The notes beneath the pieces were generated by a model. That model was not told the DNA's origin. It saw only the letters and a list, made by a program, of their open reading frames with translations, and made no database searches. This document shows, one piece after another, positions 60,210 to 64,000 of a stretch of DNA of 64,000 nt. Origin of the DNA: Tenacibaculum jejuense (GTDB taxonomy: Bacteria; Bacteroidota; Bacteroidia; Flavobacteriales; Flavobacteriaceae); contig NZ_LT899436.1 in assembly GCF_900198195.1 (NCBI RefSeq), positions 248,001-312,000 on the forward strand. Reading direction: 5' to 3'. The position numbers were made by a program, and so were the translations under genes. The stretch's first letter is position 1, and each line of letters opens with the position of its first letter.

Positions 60210-60656
60210 ATGAACGAAAGATCTCAAAAAAGTTGGTTAAGTAGAAACTGGCCTTGGGTATTACCAGTAGGATGTTGTTCTGGTTGCTTAATGATGATAT
60301 TAGTATTTGTTTTTGGATTCGGAGCAGCTATATTCGGTGTTGTTAGTGAATTTGTAGATGCTTCTCCAGTAGATGAAGTTACTGAAATAGCTAAACAAAA
60401 CGATAAAGTTATAGCACTATTAGGTGATAATATTGAATCTAAAGGATTTCCAAATGGAAACATTTCTATAAATAATGATAGCGGAGAAATAGATTTTTCA
60501 ATTCGAATTGTTGGTGATAAAGGAGAAGGAACTTTAATCGTAAAAGGGATTCGAGTTGATAAAAAATGGGTATATGAAGATTTATATGTATTGATTAAAG
60601 AAACTGGTGAACAAATCAATTTATTAGAACAAGAAAAGATTCCTGAAATTATATAG
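60210..60656 (+). CDS. Cytochrome c oxidase assembly factor Coa1-like membrane protein
   Basis: This 148-aa protein has a short basic N-terminus, a Cys-containing transmembrane helix (about 15-42, with VGCCSGCLMM) and an alpha/beta domain with GEIDFSIRIVGDKGEGTL and GIRVDKKWVYEDLYV, the Coa1 pattern (PF08695). It is the only plus-strand gene in the biotin region and is divergent from the ketosynthase gene. Despite the family name, a role in oxidase assembly in bacteria is not proven. Confidence 0.8.
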   Translation: MNERSQKSWLSRNWPWVLPVGCCSGCLMMILVFVFGFGAAIFGVVSEFVDASPVDEVTEIAKQNDKVIALLGDNIESKGFPNGNISINNDSGEIDFSIRIVGDKGEGTLIVKGIRVDKKWVYEDLYVLIKETGEQINLLEQEKIPEII

Positions 60657-60662
60657 GTTCTA

Positions 60663-60701
60663 AATTACGAATTACAAATTCACAATTTCAAATTCGTAAT
60701 T
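60663..60701. repeat. AT-rich inverted repeat between convergent genes
   Basis: AATTACGAATT (60663-60673) and AATTCGTAATT (60691-60701) are perfect complements around a 17-base loop, between the Coa1-like gene and bioA. No clear T-run follows, so a weak terminator or a common intergenic repeat is possible. Confidence 0.5.
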
Positions 60702-60711
60702 CATAATTAGT

Positions 60712-61977
60712 TTATAATTGATTTAAAACCTTTTCTATAGTAGTATATACTTTTTCTAATTGTTCATCTGTAATTACATAAGGAACTTGAATGTAAATGG
60801 TGTTTCCTAAAGGTCTTAAAAACACACCTTCTTTCATAAAAGAAGATAGTAGTAAATCTCTTAAAGTTCCATAACGTTCCATGTTTGTGTCTAAATCTAA
60901 AGCGAAAATTACTCCAATAGATCGGGTTGATTTTACTTTAGCGTGCGTTTTAATTTTTTCACTAAATTCAATATGTGATGTACTAATTCGCCGAATACTT
61001 TCTTGAATTTTTTCTGAAGTTAATAAATCTATACTTGCAATTGCAGCCGCACAACCTATCGGATTCGCTGAATACGTATGACAATGGAAATATCCTTTTG
61101 CAATATCGTTACTTAAAAAAGCATCGTAGATTTTCTGAGTACAAGAAGTAATTGCCATTGGAACTAATCCACCAGTTAAAGCTTTACTCAAACAAATAAT
61201 ATCTGGTTTCGTAGCCACATGATCTGAAGCAAAGTTTTTTCCTGTTTTACCAAAGCCAGTCATTACTTCATCTGCAATAGTTAAAACATCATTGTTTTTA
61301 CAATATTCAATAATTTGATTTAATCCTTCAATATTATGAATTTTCATTCCGGCAGCTCCTTGAACAATAGGTTCGTAAACAAAAGCAGCTATTTTATTAT
61401 TGGTAATAATTTCAGATAACTGTTCTAAAATTTCAGCATGATTCTCTCCATTTGGTACTGGAATTCTATGAATATTAATTAGAAAATCTTCAAAAGGTCC
61501 GTTATAAACTGAAAGTCCAGACGTAGACATGGCTCCGAAAGTATCTCCGTGAAAACCATTTTCAAAAGCAATAAAAGTTGTGCGTTTGTCTCCAATATTG
61601 AAATAATACTGTAAAGCCATTTTTATAGCAGACTCTACAGCTGTTGAACCATTATCGTTAAAGAAAATTTTAGCTTGATTTTCAGGAAGAATTTGAATTA
61701 GTTTTTCTGAAAGTTCTACAGCAGCAGGATGTGTAAAATCACTAAACATGATTTGATCTAATTGCTGCATTTGCTGATAAACACGATTGGTAATAAAATC
61801 GTTACAATGGCCGAACATACATGTGTACCAAGAGGAAATAGCATCGATATATTCGTTACCATGTTCATCTGTAAGGATACATCCTTTAGCTTTTACAATT
61901 CCTAAACTATTCGGGTGTGTTTGGTGTTGTTTTAAAGGATGCCAAATGTGTTTTTTATCGCGTTCTTGTAGTGTCAT
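60712..61977 (-). CDS. bioA: Adenosylmethionine--8-amino-7-oxononanoate transaminase
   Basis: This 421-aa PLP-dependent class III aminotransferase makes 7,8-diaminopelargonate. It has SSWYTCMFGHCN near the N-terminus (BioA-type Trp/Tyr substrate residues), FNDNGSTAVESAIKMA, DEVMTGFGKTG and the PLP lysine in CLSKALTGGLVPM. The start ATG is at 61977. It overlaps the upstream membrane-protein gene by 23 bases, so it belongs to the minus-strand unit bioF-DUF2007-bioD-membrane protein-bioA. Confidence 0.97.
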   Translation of the reverse strand: MTLQERDKKHIWHPLKQHQTHPNSLGIVKAKGCILTDEHGNEYIDAISSWYTCMFGHCNDFITNRVYQQMQQLDQIMFSDFTHPAAVELSEKLIQILPENQAKIFFNDNGSTAVESAIKMALQYYFNIGDKRTTFIAFENGFHGDTFGAMSTSGLSVYNGPFEDFLINIHRIPVPNGENHAEILEQLSEIITNNKIAAFVYEPIVQGAAGMKIHNIEGLNQIIEYCKNNDVLTIADEVMTGFGKTGKNFASDHVATKPDIICLSKALTGGLVPMAITSCTQKIYDAFLSNDIAKGYFHCHTYSANPIGCAAAIASIDLLTSEKIQESIRRISTSHIEFSEKIKTHAKVKSTRSIGVIFALDLDTNMERYGTLRDLLLSSFMKEGVFLRPLGNTIYIQVPYVITDEQLEKVYTTIEKVLNQL

Positions 61978-62383
61978 TTAATTTTTTATTTATATAAATG
62001 AATTCTAAAATTGCTATTAGCATTACGACTAGCAAAAAATAAAAATTTAAAAATTTTGAAATTGTAGGATATGTTAAGGGCCAATTATAAATATCTATAA
62101 AAGCTATAGTAGTTGAAAAAATGAATGAAATACAAGAGATTATAATGACATGTCTTTTTAATTTATGCGCTTCAGAAGAAAGTTTTAAATTAAGTGCTTT
62201 ATAAATTAAGATCATAGTAATTAACAAAATAACAGGTAGAATAGAAATATAAAACATCACGTTTTGAGGAACTTCCCAATCGGGTCCCGTTTGTGAAATA
62301 TAAACTACAAAACTGGTATAGATAATAGTCAACAATCCAAGTGTTGTAATTATTCTTACACTGTTTTTTGATGCTTTCTTCAA
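61955..62383 (-). CDS. Small membrane protein in the biotin operon
   Basis: This 142-aa protein has four transmembrane segments (about 12-32, 45-64, 80-100, 108-130). No family is recognised. Its 3' end overlaps bioA by 23 bases and its start is 15 bases downstream of bioD, so it is translated with the biotin genes. It might transport or sense a biotin intermediate, or simply be a passenger. Confidence 0.62.
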   Translation of the reverse strand: MKKASKNSVRIITTLGLLTIIYTSFVVYISQTGPDWEVPQNVMFYISILPVILLITMILIYKALNLKLSSEAHKLKRHVIIISCISFIFSTTIAFIDIYNWPLTYPTISKFLNFYFLLVVMLIAILEFIYINKKLNDTTRTR

Positions 62384-62398
62384 GATTAGAAGTTTAAA

Positions 62399-63007
62399 TT
62401 ACAGTTTGGTTTTAAATTTGTCAGCGTATTCTTTAATTACATTCTGATCAATGTAAGGCTCTTCTTCAATTCTTCCAATTACAGGAACTCCACTCATTTT
62501 TTTAATGATACTTTCTGTAGTTGGATGCTCATCGCCACTAAAAATTAAAGAAATATCAAATCCTTTTTCTTTTAGTAAATTAAGAGTCAATAAGGTGTGA
62601 TTAATACTTCCTAAATAATGACGAGAAACTACTATAACTTTATAATCAGGTTGAATTAAATCTAAAATAGTATGTTCATTGTTTAACGGAACTAAAAGTC
62701 CACCCGCACCTTCGATAACTAAATTATTTTGAGTTTCTGGAGCTTTAATTTGATTGATGTCAATCGTAATTCCATCGATTTCAGCAGAAGCATGCGGACT
62801 CATTGGCGTTTGTAACGCATAGCTATTTGGATGAAAAACAGACTTTTTGTTTGTTACTAATTTTTCTACTTTATGTGTATCTGAATAATCTAAATCGCCA
62901 GATTGGATTGGTTTCCAATAATCAGCCTCTAAAGCTTCTGTAATAATTGCTGAAGCAACAGTTTTTCCTACTTCTGTTGAAATACCGGTGATAAAATATT
63001 TTTTCAT
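62399..63007 (-). CDS. bioD: Dethiobiotin synthetase
   Basis: This 202-aa ATP-dependent enzyme closes the ureido ring using CO2. The P-loop is in FITGISTEVGKTVAS (3-17) and the conserved EGAGGLLVP segment is near residue 98. The remainder matches BioD, and length is a little short. It overlaps the upstream DUF2007 gene by 4 bases and is followed by the membrane protein after 15 bases. Confidence 0.95.
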   Translation of the reverse strand: MKKYFITGISTEVGKTVASAIITEALEADYWKPIQSGDLDYSDTHKVEKLVTNKKSVFHPNSYALQTPMSPHASAEIDGITIDINQIKAPETQNNLVIEGAGGLLVPLNNEHTILDLIQPDYKVIVVSRHYLGSINHTLLTLNLLKEKGFDISLIFSGDEHPTTESIIKKMSGVPVIGRIEEEPYIDQNVIKEYADKFKTKL

Positions 63008-63384
63008 TTAAAGATTGTTTTACAATCGTTACAAATTAATTTTCGTGGTTCAAAAAATGGGAAAAGCATGTGAAAGAAATTCTTTCGTTGTACGTCAGCT
63101 ACTAAAATCCTTGTAGAATTACAATTCGGACAATGAATGGCATTACCTTTATTGTCGGTTTCATAAGTTCTGATGTCGTTATAAATTTCTGAAGCTTTTT
63201 TTAAATCTTGATTAAAAACTAAAAGTTTTACACCACCAATAGCCTGACTAATCAATGGGTCTGAATCTATTGTGGTTTCATCCATTAACATGGTTCTAAT
63301 GTTTTCAGAATCTAACTTAGATTTCACCAGTTGAGCTTCAGTAGAATATTCAAAAACAGCTAAAATTGTATAATCTTCTCTCAT
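63004..63384 (-). CDS. DUF2007-zinc-ribbon protein
   Basis: This 126-aa protein has an N-terminal DUF2007 domain (about 1-75, ILAVFEYSTEAQLVKSKLDSE) and a C-terminal zinc ribbon (about 84-126, CPNC...CNDC). Such proteins are proposed to have signalling roles. It overlaps bioD by 4 bases and lies about 175 bases downstream of bioF, so it is part of the biotin unit by position only. Confidence 0.8.
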   Translation of the reverse strand: MREDYTILAVFEYSTEAQLVKSKLDSENIRTMLMDETTIDSDPLISQAIGGVKLLVFNQDLKKASEIYNDIRTYETDNKGNAIHCPNCNSTRILVADVQRKNFFHMLFPFFEPRKLICNDCKTIFK

Positions 63385-63508
63385 TTCTCTAATCGCAGGG
63401 CGATAGCCAAGGTTTAATTTCTCAATAGTTAAATTGAGATAGTTTATCTACAAACAAAGGTAGTAAGGTTTAGATAAATATAGAGTACATAATTATGCTG
63501 AATTTACC

Positions 63509-63529
63509 TGTGCTGAACTTGTTTCAGTA
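63509..63529. repeat. Short REP-like hairpin between bioF and DUF2007
   Basis: The sequence around CTGAACTTGTTTCAG (63513-63527) is a short stem-loop that resembles a frequent intergenic repeat in Flavobacteria. Only one partial copy is visible here. Confidence 0.35.
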
Positions 63530-63558
63530 TTTTATAATGAGGGTGACTTTTTTTAATT

Positions 63559-64000
63559 TTAAATAAGATGAGCAAGTTGTTCTAGAATAGTTGTAATGTG
63601 TTTTTTAGAATTAAAACTATGCAAACAAAAACGTAATCGTTCTTGACCTTCAGGAACTGTTGGAGAAAGAATTGGTTTTATATTGAATCCGTTTTCTTGT
63701 AATTTCAACGCAATTGCTTTTGTTTTTTCTATTCCAGAAATTACAGAGCAGTGAATAGCAGAGTTACTTTCAATAAAAGAATGATTTAATTGTAATCGTC
63801 TCACTTCACTTTTAAAGAAATTGATATTGTCTTCTAGTTGCTGAATGATTTCAGAATTTAAATGCAGATAAGCAACTTGTATTGTGGCTAACGCATGAGG
63901 TGACAAACCCGTGGTATAAATAAAACTTCTAGAAAAGTTAATTAAATAACTGTATAATTTTTCATTACTCAAAATTGTTGCTCCATGACAACCTAAAGCT
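63559..64000 (-). CDS. bioF: 8-amino-7-oxononanoate synthase, C-terminal part (cut by window edge)
   Basis: The minus strand is open from the window edge and reads Ala-Leu-Gly-Cys-His-Gly-Ala-Thr-Ile-Leu, then the C-terminal half of an alpha-oxoamine synthase (YTTGLSPHA, SPTVPEGQERLRFCLHS). The PLP lysine expected just before this Ala lies outside the window. An internal Met at 63972 gives a spurious 137-aa start. BioF condenses pimeloyl-ACP or -CoA with alanine, and it heads the biotin unit here. Confidence 0.93.
   Translation of the reverse strand, partial: ALGCHGATILSNEKLYSYLINFSRSFIYTTGLSPHALATIQVAYLHLNSEIIQQLEDNINFFKSEVRRLQLNHSFIESNSAIHCSVISGIEKTKAIALKLQENGFNIKPILSPTVPEGQERLRFCLHSFNSKKHITTILEQLAHLI

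Noticed and set aside
63559..63972. A complete 137-aa gene starting at 63972
   Set aside because: The frame continues upstream to the window edge with clear BioF residues, so it is the 3' part of bioF.
1..64000. tRNA, rRNA, insertion sequence or prophage
   Set aside because: No matching structures, transposase motifs or phage genes were seen in the window.

Overview
Organism: the window looks like chromosomal DNA of a low-GC marine-type Flavobacteriaceae (Tenacibaculum-like is a guess). The reasons are Bacteroidota-specific families (DUF4270, DUF4271, DUF4296, DUF5777, DUF2911), lipoproteins with a flavobacterial surface-export-like tail after the lipid cysteine, repeated TAnnTTTG (-7) promoter elements, little sign of Shine-Dalgarno sequences, and frequent TTG starts. 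I saw no rRNA, tRNA, CRISPR array, transposase or phage gene. Both ends are cut inside genes: glmS on the left and bioF on the right. LAYOUT. 0-9 kb: a conserved core block, with glmS, a DUF4270 lipoprotein and a half-length glycogen-synthase-like protein on the minus strand, divergent from panC-panD-flippase-like-radA. A perfect array of sixteen 7-bp units sits directly before radA. It is followed by an ECF sigma factor, a membrane protein and a surface-protein operon. 9-19 kb: a DUF1501/DUF1800 pair, DUF4271-hemD, a divergent polyprenol-phosphate-mannose-synthase-like gene with dihydroorotase and DUF4296, an epimerase, a small surface lipoprotein and tyrS. 19-27.4 kb: a secreted aspartyl protease, then a probable metal (copper or iron) uptake operon containing a Met-rich outer-membrane protein, a DJ-1-type lipoprotein, a TonB receptor and a PepSY membrane reductase. 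27.4-35.5 kb: a 953-aa leucine-rich-repeat protein divergent from a secretion-signal-less protein that resembles helical pore-formers, then an OB-fold/YceI/DUF5777 operon divergent from a membrane-bound LytTR regulator, with possible operator repeats between them. 35.5-38.5 kb: leuS. 38.7-47.5 kb: the most interesting region. Two paralogous YceI lipid-binding proteins run directly into a tight operon of FAD oxidoreductase, methyltransferase, type III polyketide synthase, FabL-like enoyl reductase, FabZ-like dehydratase, ketosynthase, acyl carrier protein and phosphopantetheinyl transferase, followed by small membrane proteins (including a SemiSWEET) and a PepSY protein. The most economical reading is a phenolic-lipid (alkylresorcinol, alkylpyrone or alkylquinone) pathway with its own type II fatty-acid module that builds the starter chain for the type III PKS; YceI would carry the product across the periplasm. 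47.5-57.7 kb: a double-glycine-leader cysteine peptide, a GNAT protein, an acyl-CoA thioesterase, SdpI, DUF2339/DUF3999, SCO, rseP, a small zinc-ribbon gene and a JmjC-type oxygenase. 57.7-64 kb: biotin synthesis (bioB, bioA, bioD, bioF) with a complete KAS-type ketosynthase placed immediately before bioB. HOW IT FITS TOGETHER: most of the window is housekeeping in a conserved order (amino sugar, pantothenate, pyrimidine, heme, biotin, aminoacyl-tRNA synthetases). The accessory content is concentrated in the metal-uptake operon, the LRR/helical protein pair, the LytTR locus and the type III PKS operon. Domain names and functions come from recognising motifs by eye, not from database searches.
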